64,000 bases of DNA from the NCBI GenBank assembly GCA_020736575.1, contig JAGPYM010000012.1, positions 992,001-1,056,000 on the forward strand, read 5' to 3'. The notes beneath the pieces are model-generated. The model searched no databases and was not told the DNA's origin. It saw nothing but the letters and a program-made list of their open reading frames with translations. The position numbers and the translations under genes are program-made. The stretch's first letter is position 1. Each line of letters starts with the position of its first letter. Shown here piece after piece: positions 32,639 to 43,424 of the stretch. This DNA is from Thelonectria olida (lineage: Eukaryota > Ascomycota > Sordariomycetes > Hypocreales > Nectriaceae).

Positions 32639-35600
32639 TATGGCGGTTGTTTGAGGGTTGTTGTGATGGTGAATTGGAGCGTGGTTGTTGTTGAGGGGAG
32701 AGATGGAAGAGACCGGGAGAGGCGGGTGGAACTGGGTGAGGGAAGAGAGCTGGGTCAAGTCGGCTTAATCTACCAAGTAGGGCGAGACGAAGATGGAGCG
32801 CGAGGCCGAGAAATTGAAAATGGGAGAATTTGGATTGGGCGTGGAAAAGAGGTGGCGGGTGAAAGTCTATCAGGATTGACTTTTGATTTATTATAGCTCT
32901 TTGTCAGTAGAAGAAGAAAAAAGTTGTGGCAGGTCGAGATGGGAGGATGGGCGTGGTTATGTAGTTATAATATGCGGAATTTTCCTTCCCCAGACCAGAC
33001 CAGACCAACGTGGACAGGGAACCCAAGAAGGAACCATCACTAACAAGCCTTGGGTTGGGTTGACCTCCTCTCACCTCATTCACACCTTTCCCACCACCAC
33101 CACTTCCGTGCCACAATTTTTTTTTTTTTCCTTCCTTCGTTGATGGCCGGGTCTGGGCAAACTAAAAGTGAGAGCCCACACCACCACCACATCCACTTCC
33201 CCCTCCTCTCCTCTCCTCCTCCAGCTCATCGGGCCTCCTCTGACGCAGGGCTCCAACCGCCTCACACTTCGCGCAGCGTAACCTGAGGTGCAGCTCACTA
33301 ATGTTGCAAGGGCCCGGGGGTTCCAGCTAGCACCCACACCAAACAGCCCACTGTAGCCGCCATGGCAGCCATGCCCACACCACCACGTTTTACACAACAT
33401 TCTCTGTCATGGCATCGCCGTTTCCTAGTATCATTTTTCATCGACGGTGCGTAGGTTCGTCTCAACGCAACGGAACCGCGACGCCAACAAGCCACGGTCC
33501 GAATATATTGAGAGTTTGAAATCAACTCCATCTATTCTTGCATACTACCACCGTCTATCCTACTCCAGTACGCCTCCAGTTGCGCACACCGGGAGTGACA
33601 GAGTCCCCCACTCCCTTCCGGGCACGGAGCGGAGCGGAGCGGCAGGCCAACCGAGACAGTCATGGCGAATGGCGTGTAATCGGCGGGCAGCACCGAGCCT
33701 GCATTGGGCAGAGCGAGCTGCAAGTCGCATGTGGGATGAGATGCACCATGGGCGGAGGACGGAGAATCCCCTGGGAGCTCTGAGGGTTCTGGCCTGGCCT
33801 GTGTCCGTGTCTGCCGATCCGAACAACAGAAGCATCCCACCCATTGCCCTTCCCGATCCTTGCTCATGCCCTGCCGAGGAGAGGGCACATGAGAAATCAC
33901 CACACCCTCTCCTTCAACACGCACTTACACGTATGTGTCTTCTGTTGCATCGTGATATTTTGGCCTGCGTTTCATTTCGTCCACGAGCAAAAACACTTGG
34001 CGGGCCGAACCTCGGAGTAGCCTGCCCTGCTCCAGGGCATTGCACGCGCTGACAGACGCCAATGATGCCATTCCCAGTGCCTAGGGCAACGCAGTGTCCC
34101 TCCCTCGAGTCGCCCAAGCTTGTCATGCTCCACCATCGAATTCAAAAAAACCATCCTCAGGCGTCTTTTTCGCCTTATTACGACACCGTACGGCCCGTTC
34201 CTTTCCGTACTTGATGATGACATGACATGTTCTACAAGGATACCGACACTCAGTCACGGACACTTTCCTGGTGAGAGGCTCTTCATGGACAAACGGAAAG
34301 CCGCATCAGCACATGCAATGGATGAATGGCATTTCACATGGCACGTACCCATTGCAGCTACGTACTCACCGGGCAGCTCCCAACCAACAACAGCACAAGG
34401 CCCATCCCAGATACACTAGCTCTCCCGTTCCTGCGAGATGTTGAACCACGAGGGTGCGCCTCCTTCGTCCCTTGTCAGGCTGCCCCCCCTCAAGCGAGTC
34501 AAACCTGCAGGGCATTTTTGCGGGGAATTCTTGCTATTTTCAGGTAAGCTCTCAAATGTCGCGGGGGGGTGGTTGGGCTTGAGGCTTGCGGGCGGCGGAC
34601 GGGCGGCGGTTGTCGACGGGCTCATGGGCGCGTCTGTGCTACAAGGTGCTGATCATTGTCCCTTTTGCCCAAACTCGCAGGCAAAAGAAGCACAAACTCT
34701 GGGGAAGGATGGGGACTCGGAGGGGATTCGGGGATGGGATGGGAATCTGGGAAATCTGACATGACGCCGGCATCTTCAATCCGATGGTGTTTGATGAAGC
34801 ATCTTTCCGTACCATCCGGATGGGGATATGCTCTCAACTCCCCCGAATGAACTCCGTCATCGCATCCCTTGCAATTCAAAAGCATTTTGCGCGTCGTAGA
34901 GAACCAATTACGTACGGACGCCTTCTTTGATGCTAGCAGAGACATGGAGCATCTCACGGAGAAGACGGCAAAACCGCCCGCCATCGACGGAGACGAAACT
35001 AGTTGAGTAGTCAATAGGCTACCACCCCCGGATATGGACGAACTGCTGATGGAGGTCCGGACGCCGGGAGTCCGAACTTCGAAGACGCTATTCTTCTAGT
35101 GTCCATCTTGCGGGTGGACGGCTGGGGTGAGTAGGTTTTGGGCTAGGAACATCGTGTCGTAAGGCGATTGATTATTTTGTTGTAGTTTGCGGTGATGCCT
35201 TTATCAACCCAACTCTTCTCTGTGTGTATAAGGTATAGATCGCTGAGGATAAAGTCAATTGCGTGGCATTTTCTCTCCCAACTCACCTTAGGCTGAAAAC
35301 CGCGGCGGAAGCCCCCGAAATCGCTGTCGCCAATGGTGTTCTGGACCCCGCGCTCAGGCGAGAACGACGCAATGCATCGACAGAGTCTCAAGACATTCAT
35401 CTGATTTTTTCCAGACTTTTTTTCTGATATCGCCCTGGTAGTCGGTGGAATGGACCAATCGAAGCGCGCGTGGAGGTTATGACAAGTGAGATTTACAGTT
35501 GGCTTCGAGGAGCTCCTATCTCCACCTCCACACACACATTTTTGGGGCGGAAACCCACATGTGAAACTCGACGCCGCAGACTTCATAATACATACAGACA

Positions 35601-36866
35601 GACAAGCTTCAAAAAGCTTCAATTGGCAAATGGAGTGGGAGTGGGAGCGGGAGTGGGAGACCATCCTTTGTACACACCCTCTTTGTTCCGCTCTCCAGGA
35701 ACAAACACGACAACCGGGTAGCAGTCGACAGCAGCATTGTTCTTCACATGACACCTCTCCAGCAACTGGACATGCACCCCACGACGCACAAGGTCACATA
35801 GACATGCCGGGCCTCAATCTCACAGCAACCGCTACAACAGTGAGTGACGATCAAGATGCATCCGTCGGAGCTCTTTTCCATTCCGGCTCGTGCGCGCTCT
35901 CTTACCGTTTTGGTGGTTCCGGTCGTCGCGGGTCAGCACCGGCATCGGCGCGGGGAGCTCCTCTCCCATTGTGCCCGAGCACCGGCGGGAGGCTGAAGTT
36001 GTTTATTTTCCTTGTCAAAATTGAAACGATCCCCCGTGACATTGCTCGTGCCCTCGTCAACCCATCTGATTAGTCATACGCGACCACCTACTCCTTGTCT
36101 AGTCGGTGACGGGAAGACGGGAAAGCGGGAGTGGTAGATGCATGGACGGACGTACGAAGAGGTATGTAAAGCGGATGGAGGTTAGGTGAACTGCTTTGCA
36201 GTGTTCCTTTTCATATTTCCCCTTTCTTTTCTTGCGGTTGTGTGGACGTCAAGTGAGGAAAGGGATGGCAGGCATGAGAAAAACAAGGGAGAAGGAAACA
36301 TTCATTCCATGGTTCGATATGACAGGTAATTATATCCCACCTCGTCACAACAGTCGAATTGCCTCATGACTGACTATGGTCCTATAAGATTTCTATCTCA
36401 CGTCTTGTGTCCAACTGGACATTTTCATCCTCGACCGTCGCTATCCGCTGCGCTAAGATACAAGATTTTTTGAATCTCTTCAACACCAACCATTCACTAT
36501 CAATGGCCAATCATCTCCTCCCAATCCATCGCCCTCACCTTGAATTCCTAGTGAACAAAAGCCCCAGCCAACCAATGGAACCACAATCTCAACAGCTTTT
36601 GGTAAAATTCCTGGGCTGGTCGCTCTAGCCCCCGCGCCCACCAAATTTTTTGGCGGGTGGTCCGTGACTCGGGATGACTTCTGGACCAAGTTCGATCGGA
36701 GTCGACAGTGACGTATCGCATCTCGTAGATATCAACTTCTTGTTCTGATAAGAGAGAAGAACTGCTCACTTTCAATCCGACTCTTGCGCATACGTCTCGC
36801 CTCTCAGTGTGCAGTGCAGCTTAATTCCTTGCTTCCACACCCCCTTTCAAACCACCAGCATCAATC
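32639..36866. other. 4.2-kb divergent gap, no supportable gene
   Basis: Between KGD4 (minus) and the argininosuccinate lyase relic (plus). Simple sequence is frequent: a 13-nt T run at 33117-33129, CGGAG pentamers at 33625-33642, and GTGGGA-type hexamers at 35633-35660. No open frame of recognisable kind. The last 100 bp before 36867 is CT- and A-rich like a fungal core promoter. Confidence 0.5.
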
Positions 36867-38384
36867 ATGGCTTCAGACTCCAAGCCGGAGGGCACATGCT
36901 CTGGGGAGGCCGATTCACCGGTATCTTGTCCCTGTCGCCCTTGCTATGATGCCTTCATGATGCCTTCCACCAATTCTCCCTCCAGGCGGTCTTGACCCCC
37001 TAATGGTCAAGTACAACGAGAGTATCTACTTCGACCGTGTCCTCTACAAGCAGGACATTCTCGGCAGCATTGCTTTCGCTCACGCCAACGCCAAGAACGG
37101 AATCATCACCCAGGACGAGTTTGAGCAGCTCGAGAAGGGCCTCCTCCAGGTCCAGAAGGAGTGGGAGAATGGCACTTTCACCATCATCTCCGGCATTGAC
37201 GTATGCGACTCCCAATTCCAACCCCTTAGCGCTCAGTAGCTAACCCGCTTTCCATAGGAGGACATTCACACTGCCAACGAGCGCCGACTAGGCGAGATCA
37301 TTGGAAAGGACGTCGCTGGCAAGCTTCACACCGGCCGCAGCCGAAACGAGCAGGTCGTCTGCGACATGCGCATGTGGCTCCGCGACGAGCTCCGCAAGAT
37401 CGACGAATACCTCGTCAGCTTCCTCAAGCTGATCGCTGCCCGCGCCGAGAGCGAGATCGACTACATCATGCCCGGATACACTCACCTCCAGCGCGCCCAG
37501 CCCGTCCGCTGGAGCCACTGGATGCTGTCCTACGGCTTTGCCTTTGCCAGCGATCTCGAGCGCCTCCGCGAGGTCATCAAGCGCATCAACCGGAGCCCCC
37601 TGAGTTGCGGTGCCCTGGCCGGTAACCCCTTTGGCATTGATCGCATCATGATGGCCGAGGAGTTGGGCTTCCAGGGTCTCCTGTGGAACTTGATGGGTGC
37701 CGTGGCTGATCGTGACTTTGTGTCAGAGACTCTGCAGTGGGGTGCCATGCTCATGCAGCACATTTCTCGCTGGTCTGAGGATCTCATCATCTACTCGACC
37801 GCCGAGTTTGGCTTCGTCCGTCTCGCTGACGCGTACTCCACCGGAATCTCTCTCATGCCCCAGGGAACGCCGACAGCCTGGAACTTCTCCGTGGCAAGAG
37901 CGGACGTGCCTTTGGCCGCAAGGCCGGCCTCATGATGACCCAGAAGGGTCTTCCCAGCATCTACAACAAGGATCTCCAGGAGAGTCTTGAGCCCATGATG
38001 GACCACGTCAAAACCGTCTCCGACAGCATCCAGATTGCCAACGGCGTCCTCTCCACCCTAACCACGGTCCCCGAGAAGATGAAGGCCTCCCTCGACCCCT
38101 TGATGCTTGCCACCGACGTCGCCGACTACCTTGTCCGCAAGGGCGTTCCTTTCCGCGAGACGCACCACATCTTTGGCCGCTGCGTCGCAAAGTCGGAAGA
38201 GACTGGTATCCCCATGAACGAGCTCCCGTACGAAACTCTCAAGGCCATCGACGAGCGTTTCGAGGAGGACATTTCCGAAGTCTTCAACTACGAGGCCAGT
38301 GTCGAGAGCCGAACCGCCAAGGGTGGTGCCAGCAAGGCTGCTGTGCCCGAGCAGATTGAGGTTATTCTGAAGATGATTGAGTAA
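36867..38384 (+). pseudogene. Argininosuccinate lyase copy with two frameshifts and a lost catalytic serine
   Basis: The exon layout is preserved: 36867-36920, 36986-37200 and 37258-38384, with GTATCT and GTATGC donors. The protein is clearly argininosuccinate lyase, which splits argininosuccinate into arginine and fumarate in arginine synthesis. Visible are [22 protein letters not shown] and [16 protein letters not shown] (catalytic Thr-His). Three lesions are seen. Exon 1 is 54 nt instead of 55: GAGGGCACATGCTCTGG lacks one base of the expected GGC-AAC-ATG-CTC-TGG. At 37864-37865, two bases (GG) replace the six expected for the Lys-Lys of MPQKKN, shifting frame; downstream ([17 protein letters not shown]) the frame stays open to 38384. 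The signature GSSLMPQ reads GISLMPQ, so the first, catalytic serine is isoleucine. Other conserved positions have also drifted (for example WNLM for WNSM). I infer a non-functional paralog, with the working gene elsewhere; assembly error is the alternative. Confidence 0.85.
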
Positions 38385-38784
38385 GGGAACACGTCCGCGA
38401 GGGTACCGTGGATGGGAGGATTTAATGATTCGGCGTTTATTTGGGTCTGTCGAATCTGGGCACATGGGATTGAAGGTTGGACAGAAAAGTTTCGAGTGGA
38501 AATGAGCAACCTTGAGAGTTGCATTTAGAGTCAATAGAATGGCGCAAGCATGCCGGCAAATGGAATATGCTGAAGATGAGTGCATGATTAAGTTTGCAAT
38601 ATTTTGTGAACCTTTTGCTTGTTTACTCTTCCTTTCGTTTTGCCAATGCAAAAAAGTGATGTACCAACAACGTCTGCTCTGCTCTCAGTTCCTTTCCGTG
38701 CATCCTCCTGTTTCTATTATCGTGTTTACGTCTTGGTATTCCACACACCTCTTCACCACGAGCCTCACCACGAGCTTCGCCAAG
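38385..38784. other. Short intergenic, no gene seen
   Basis: Four hundred bases between the lyase relic and the first DUF7730-like relic. The last part is CT-rich and resembles a 5' UTR. Nothing else is seen. Confidence 0.5.
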
Positions 38785-39735
38785 ATGTCCTCTCCCCAGG
38801 AGATTGTTGAGCTATCAGCAAACAGCCGAATGCCCCCGGAGGCCTACCAGCAGCAACAGTCGATGTTCTTTACAAAGCTCGACGCATGGACACGGGACCA
38901 TATCTATCACTGGCTCTTCGGCTCAAAATACCTTCATATCAAGCACCCAGCCCCAGTACACAGTCACCAGACATATTGCGCCTGCCAACGTGGGAACCGG
39001 GGGGACTATTGTCACGAGGGTTGTCGCGAGGGCCAACGCTTGACCGCAGTCCAGTTCCTGCGCACCTGTCGACGAGTGCACGACGAGGCCACCGGCATCC
39101 TTTATGAGAGCAATACAATGGCATTTGAGAACCATAATGCGCTATACCGCATATACCTGACGGTTGGGGAGAAGTAATCGGACATGCTTCGTCGAGTAAA
39201 CATGGACATTGTGGTGAAGGGATGCAATTGGTATCACTGGGACCGCCTCTGGCAGCACTTGGGCTAGCTCAAGAATCATTTGGTCGTGAGAGCGCATGCC
39301 AGGCGCATCACGAGGCCCCCAGTGGTCACGAGCTCCGGCGCTTATCAGAACAACCGTGTAGAGGACGTTCTCACGGCGCCCTCGAAGAGGTGGACGCGGA
39401 CTCTGTTGAAGACTGTGCCTGAGATGAACAGCACCAAAGCTCTCATTGATGTTGGGCTCAACACTAGTATAATGAAAGAAGAAGGCGATCAAATTAGGCT
39501 GACACTTCTGAATGCGGGTGTTCTGGGTCGTTTGAGAGTGTTCTGGGTTTGGGAGGGGGAAGAGGCAAAGGCGAGGGTGGAGGAACTGGGGGACTCGGAA
39601 TCGGATGAGTTGATGAACTTGTGGGAGGAGATGGAAGAGGAAATAGAAGAGGAGGAGGAGGGGGAGGAGACAGAAGATGAACAGTCATTCAAGTACCCAC
39701 GGGACGGTGTTCAAGGAGCAGTGGGTGGTTTATAG
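38785..39735 (+). pseudogene. DUF7730-like gene with two in-frame stops
   Basis: From ATG 38785 the frame reads FFTKLDAWTRDHIYHWLFG and then LRTCRRVHDEATGILYESN, the two N-terminal blocks of the fungal F-box-like DUF7730 group (FxxLPxEIRxxIYxxLLG and LLRTCRxxYxEAxxILYxxN). TAA at 39175 ends it after 130 residues. The same frame then continues with protein-like sequence (LRRVNMDIVVKG, WYHWDRLWQHLG), meets TAG at 39265, and runs on open to 39735 with a very acidic tail (EEMEEEIEEEEEGEE). No splice pair removes both stops without deleting the plausible coding segment between them, so I call it a degraded gene. A 130-residue truncated protein could still be made. No function is known for this family. 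Confidence 0.65.
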
Positions 39736-40001
39736 GGGGCATTCAGTTTGTACTGGGAGTTAGTAGAAGAGAGAAACGAATCATGGCACAGGCAGAGCTG
39801 GTTGGACCATGTTCAGGGAACACTTTTGGGGCGTGTTTGCTTGGCGTATATATTTCCAAAGTCATTTTTCAACTCTGTTATTTTCTTCTTCTCAACACCA
39901 ACCTCCCAGCAAAGCAAGGAGAGAAAGGCAACACAACACCAACCCATCGCTGCGCACTTTGAGATTCTTCTGTCCTTCTTTCTTTCCGCTTATCCATAGC
40001 C

Positions 40002-41104
40002 ATGCCAGCCATCGGAATGCCGACGCATAAATCGGCCATGAAACCCGTCAAGCAAGATCTGAATTTCGTCTTTAAGAACGGCCGCCGCAAGAAAGACCAG
40101 TCTCTTTCGATCCTATTTGGCAAGTTGAATTATGATATTCGACAACTGATCTACAAAGAACTCTTTGGCGACAAGCGCGTCCACATCAAGTCCTCAGAGT
40201 GGTGCGATGCCATCGGTGGCTTTGGCAACAAGAGCGACACTCCCGGGCTTTACCATACCGTATGCAAGAAGGACGGCGAAGGCAAGCCTCACAACTGCCA
40301 TTCTGGTCGAAGAGAGTACCTGTGCTTCAGCACTGGGATCATGTTCGCATGCAAGGCCACGTAAGTTCTCCTTGATGAACCACGGCAACTTACACACAAA
40401 CTAACACAGTACTGTTTAGATACGAAGAATCGATCCTTATCCTATACACCCAAAACAAGTTTTCGTTCAGCGACATTCCCACCATCAACATGTTCGCCAA
40501 CTATGCCGGCCGTTACACGCACCTCATCCGGAACCTTGAGATCTACGTTCCCAAGCAACCAGCTGCGGAGCACGGCCAGTGGATGAGAAACATGATTTGC
40601 CTTCCAGCCATCCGAAGACGCCTCCATGTTGACCACGCCGACATTAGAATCAACATCGCTCACCAACTTGTCACGGCGAATGCTGTCACTGAGAGAGACG
40701 AGAATGGGAACCTCGACGATAGCCGTATGAAGCGCGCCATGGCCCGAGTAATCTACGACGAACTCATCGCCCAGTAGAGCATGGGCAAGAGCGTCGAGAT
40801 TCTTGTCCCTCGCGACCTGTTCAAGCTGATCAAGAAGCGCCCACGTATCCATATCCCCGGTCGCGGCATGATCCAAGTCACCCCCACCGAGAGCTACATG
40901 AACAACAGGGTCTACGAGAGACTCTACGAGAATGACACGGCTACTGTCTGGGACTTTGTCTCTTTCCTTGATGATTCGCAAGACGAGGCAGATGACGATG
41001 ATGAAGATGATGACATGGACGACAACGATGAGCACAACGACGACGGTGCTGGAGATAGCTCCGAGGATGATGAGAGTGATTCGGATGCGGACATGATACT
41101 TTGA
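40002..41104 (+). pseudogene. DUF7730-like gene with one in-frame TAG
   Basis: Exon 1 is 40002-40360 (MPAIGMPTHKSAMKPV...), with a GTAAGT donor; exon 2 starts at 40420 after TTTAG. The conserved pattern is ILFGKLNYDIRQLIYKELFG, then a Cys/His-containing middle, then FACKATYEESILILYTQNKF, as in DUF7730-like proteins. TAG at 40775 stops it after 238 residues, directly after YDELIAQ. The same frame then continues for 108 codons (MGKSVEILVPRDLFKLIKK..., ending in an Asp/Glu-rich tail SSEDDESDSDADMIL). A single substitution to CAG or TGG would restore one 346-residue protein. The shorter 238-residue protein may be expressed and functional, so the pseudogene label is provisional. It is likely a paralog of the preceding broken gene, sharing the acidic tail. 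Confidence 0.55.
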
Positions 41105-41214
41105 GCACTCGGGTGGGAAGAACGACATCAACCATGGCTGAGTGAGTACGGAGGCAGCAGCACAACACCAGCAGACATGGTAGCAGCACACTTTGGGAGA
41201 AGAGATGAAGTCGA

Positions 41215-41313
41215 CGAGATTCGCCCCGTGAGAGACCAGATCAGCAAGGAGTAAGGAGATGAGCATCAGTATGAAAGCTATGAGATCCGCCCCGTGAGAG
41301 ACCAGATCAACAA
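41215..41313 (+). repeat. 33-bp imperfect direct repeat, 66 bp apart
   Basis: The core CGCCCCGTGAGAGACCAGAT occurs at 41222-41241 and again at 41288-41307. The full 33-bp copies (41215-41247 and 41281-41313) differ at only three positions, all transitions. The pair could be remains of a duplication or a small element. Confidence 0.85.
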
Positions 41314-41742
41314 AAATAATTGAAGACAGTCAAGTGAATGCATCAAAACAGTTTATGTCTGCGAGTGAGACCTTTGCCACGTGAATATACAAGATTCACT
41401 TTCTTCCATGACTGCCATCCTTGTGATATGCAGTCAGGTTCTATACTTGGTCTTAGTGCGCATCTCTGAGTCGCATCACGGACATTGACGCAATGCCAAA
41501 CCAAAGATTAAATACAAGACAATGCATCCCAATAGAAAACCCAGAAATGTTCCGCAACCCTGCACTGATGGACACGAGGTTGTTCCTGAGATCATGAGGA
41601 CAACATGTGGGATTTATTGTTCACGTAGCCCTCAGAAATATGTCTGTTGCCAGAACCCTCGGCCTAGACTGCTTCTTTATCAAACCCTCACATCCTCCCG
41701 TGTCGACTACCTCACTCCTATCAAACCTATGCAGCAGACACG

Positions 41743-41907
41743 ATGACTACCGAAGATGCAACCCATCTACAGACCGACCCCGCCTTCTTCACGCAGCTAA
41801 ACCCCGACGTTAGAGAAGAGGAATCGAATACTATTGGTCTCCCAGAGGATATACCAGACATTATCAACGCCTACGAGAGTCTAATAACAACAAGCATCGT
41901 GATCTAA
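41743..41907 (+). CDS. Tiny ORF, 54 residues, unknown
   Basis: ATG 41743 to TAA 41905 encodes an acidic peptide starting MTTEDATHLQTDPAFF with LPEDIPDIINAYESL near its end. It is unusually coherent for its length (no rare-residue clusters, low Cys/Trp), but there is no family match and no clear promoter. It could be the 5' or 3' remnant of another gene in this decayed region. Confidence 0.25.
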   Translation: MTTEDATHLQTDPAFFTQLNPDVREEESNTIGLPEDIPDIINAYESLITTSIVI

Positions 41908-42087
41908 CATGTTCTATATCATAATTCCATCAATACAAGTGCTATCCTAGGTACACTCAACCGAGATCATATGTATGCTCCAAGTCCAACCCAAAAAGAC
42001 CGATGCAATAATGTACACGAACCCAACCTGAACCCCCCAAAACAGTCTAATTTGCAACAAATACACAAGTTCCATTCAGTTACCGCT

Positions 42088-43424
42088 CTACTTGATCAAC
42101 TTCTGAACCATCATCTTGCACTCCTTAGGATCCTCAAACACATGCCAAACCTGTAGAGGCACGCCCTTGAAGGCCTTTTCGAAGCGGCTAAGCTGGTTCT
42201 TCTCGTCCATGCCCACGGCGGCAATGTCGGTGACTTTGCGGATGAAAATGGCCTTGACCCATTGGGGGTACATTCGATAACTAGCCATTTGTTAGCAGTG
42301 TCCTGTCGCTCTAAGGGGTGGGTGACTTACATTTCACCATAGGCCTCGGGGTCAGATTGCGTAGAATCGCCGACAAGAATCATCTTTCTCTTGGGCAGCC
42401 ATGATCGAATCTTATCCATGCGGTCGACTTTGTACTCCTCGGTTCCCATGGTCAGAGCCGAGAGCAGGCCCGCAACGCTGCGCCAGCTCGAGTCGCGCAG
42501 AATCATGGTGCCGCGGGGATAGTTTTGCTCCAGGAACTCTTGGAGGAGGGGATACAAATTGTACGGCGAGGCCGAGAGATAGAACCACGGCGTATCACGG
42601 GGGAGGAGGGACTTGAGATCGTCGTAGAGCTCCGGCATGCCTGCGACGGCTCTGGGGTCTTCGATGAAGGTCTCGCGCAGGATGCCCAGTGGATCGCTCG
42701 TGTTGGTCACCTTGATGGTGTCGTCGATGTCCGAGATGATGGCCCAGCCCTCTTCGCCAGCGTAAAACGTCCGCATATCAAGGTAGCCCTTAACCGTATT
42801 CGGGACCTTGGCCTTGGCCGTGACGAAGCGGCCGGCTTTGTGGCGCTTGACCTGCAGCGTGTCGGCCGTGATGCCATTGAAGCTCGTTGGGCCAATGCTC
42901 AAGTCTTTGCCCATATGGTCCAGCTTGAAGACGCGAACGGTCTGGATGTCCCAGAGGAACGGGATGAGGCGCTCTTCGATGGTGTCGCGCTCCTCGGCAT
43001 CGTCCGCGAGACCCAGCGTCTTAGCCACGCTCGAAACGACGTCTGCGAGATGACACTTGATATCCGGTTCGAAGACAGCGGCGACAAACTCGGCTTCCCA
43101 CTCTCCCGTCTTGGACGAGCGATAGGCCGTGTTGTCGAAGAGCCAGAGGACGTCGTCGCCACCGACTTGCTTGCCAAAGTAGTTGTTGGGGCTGCTATAG
43201 CGAGACATCCAGTTGGTCACCTTGTCGTAGAGCGATGCTTGCACCTGGAAGGCCGGCGCTCCGGGGTCGGGCAGACTGGCTTCGACTTGGTCAAAGTTCC
43301 TTTCCTTTCGAGTCCGTAGCTGCATTTCGCTGGCGATGAATCTGGGGGATGGATCTGGGGAAGTTGCTGTTGGTGGCGCTGGCGCTGGCGTTGGCGTTGG
43401 TCTAGATGTATGTGTTGTTGCCAT
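42088..43424 (-). CDS. APP1-type phosphatidate phosphatase (DUF2183)
   Basis: Two exons on the minus strand (43424-42331, 42280-42088) encode 428 residues. The donor is GTAAGT; the split Ile codon gives EAYGEIYRMYPQW. The start is the ATG of MATTHTSRPTPTPAP; the frame is open upstream but has no ATG. Residues about 225-240 hold WAIISDIDDTIKVTNTSDP, the DxDxT catalytic motif of the haloacid-dehalogenase-like Mg-dependent phosphatidate phosphatases of the APP1 group. Further on are WFYLSASPYNLYPLL and KMILVGDSTQSDPEAY, the remaining phosphatase motifs (Ser and Asp). APP1 in yeast dephosphorylates phosphatidate to diacylglycerol and is tied to cortical actin patches and endocytosis. This protein lacks the long Pro-rich SH3-binding tail of yeast App1. 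The N-terminal 60 residues are low complexity. Confidence 0.9.

Larger units (their letters stand above)
41105..42087. other. Gap downstream of relic block
   Basis: The gap contains a diverged direct repeat (41215-41313) and one tiny ORF (41743-41907), both listed separately. AT-rich sequence at 41880-42070 probably includes the 3' UTR of the minus-strand APP1 gene. Confidence 0.5.

Noticed and set aside
37864..37900. A spliceosomal intron to repair the lyase frame
   Set aside because: No GT donor lies between the MPQ codons and the resumed NADSLELL frame, and the missing Lys-Lys codons would not be restored by any splice.
36867..41104. Repeat-induced point mutation as the single cause of the disabled block
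   Set aside because: The stops fit C-to-T changes, but the lyase lesions are indels and a transversion, and overall GC is not lowered as strong RIP would do.
42525..43319. 264-codon plus-strand frame
   Set aside because: Antisense to the APP1 phosphatase gene, whose motifs are clear on the minus strand.
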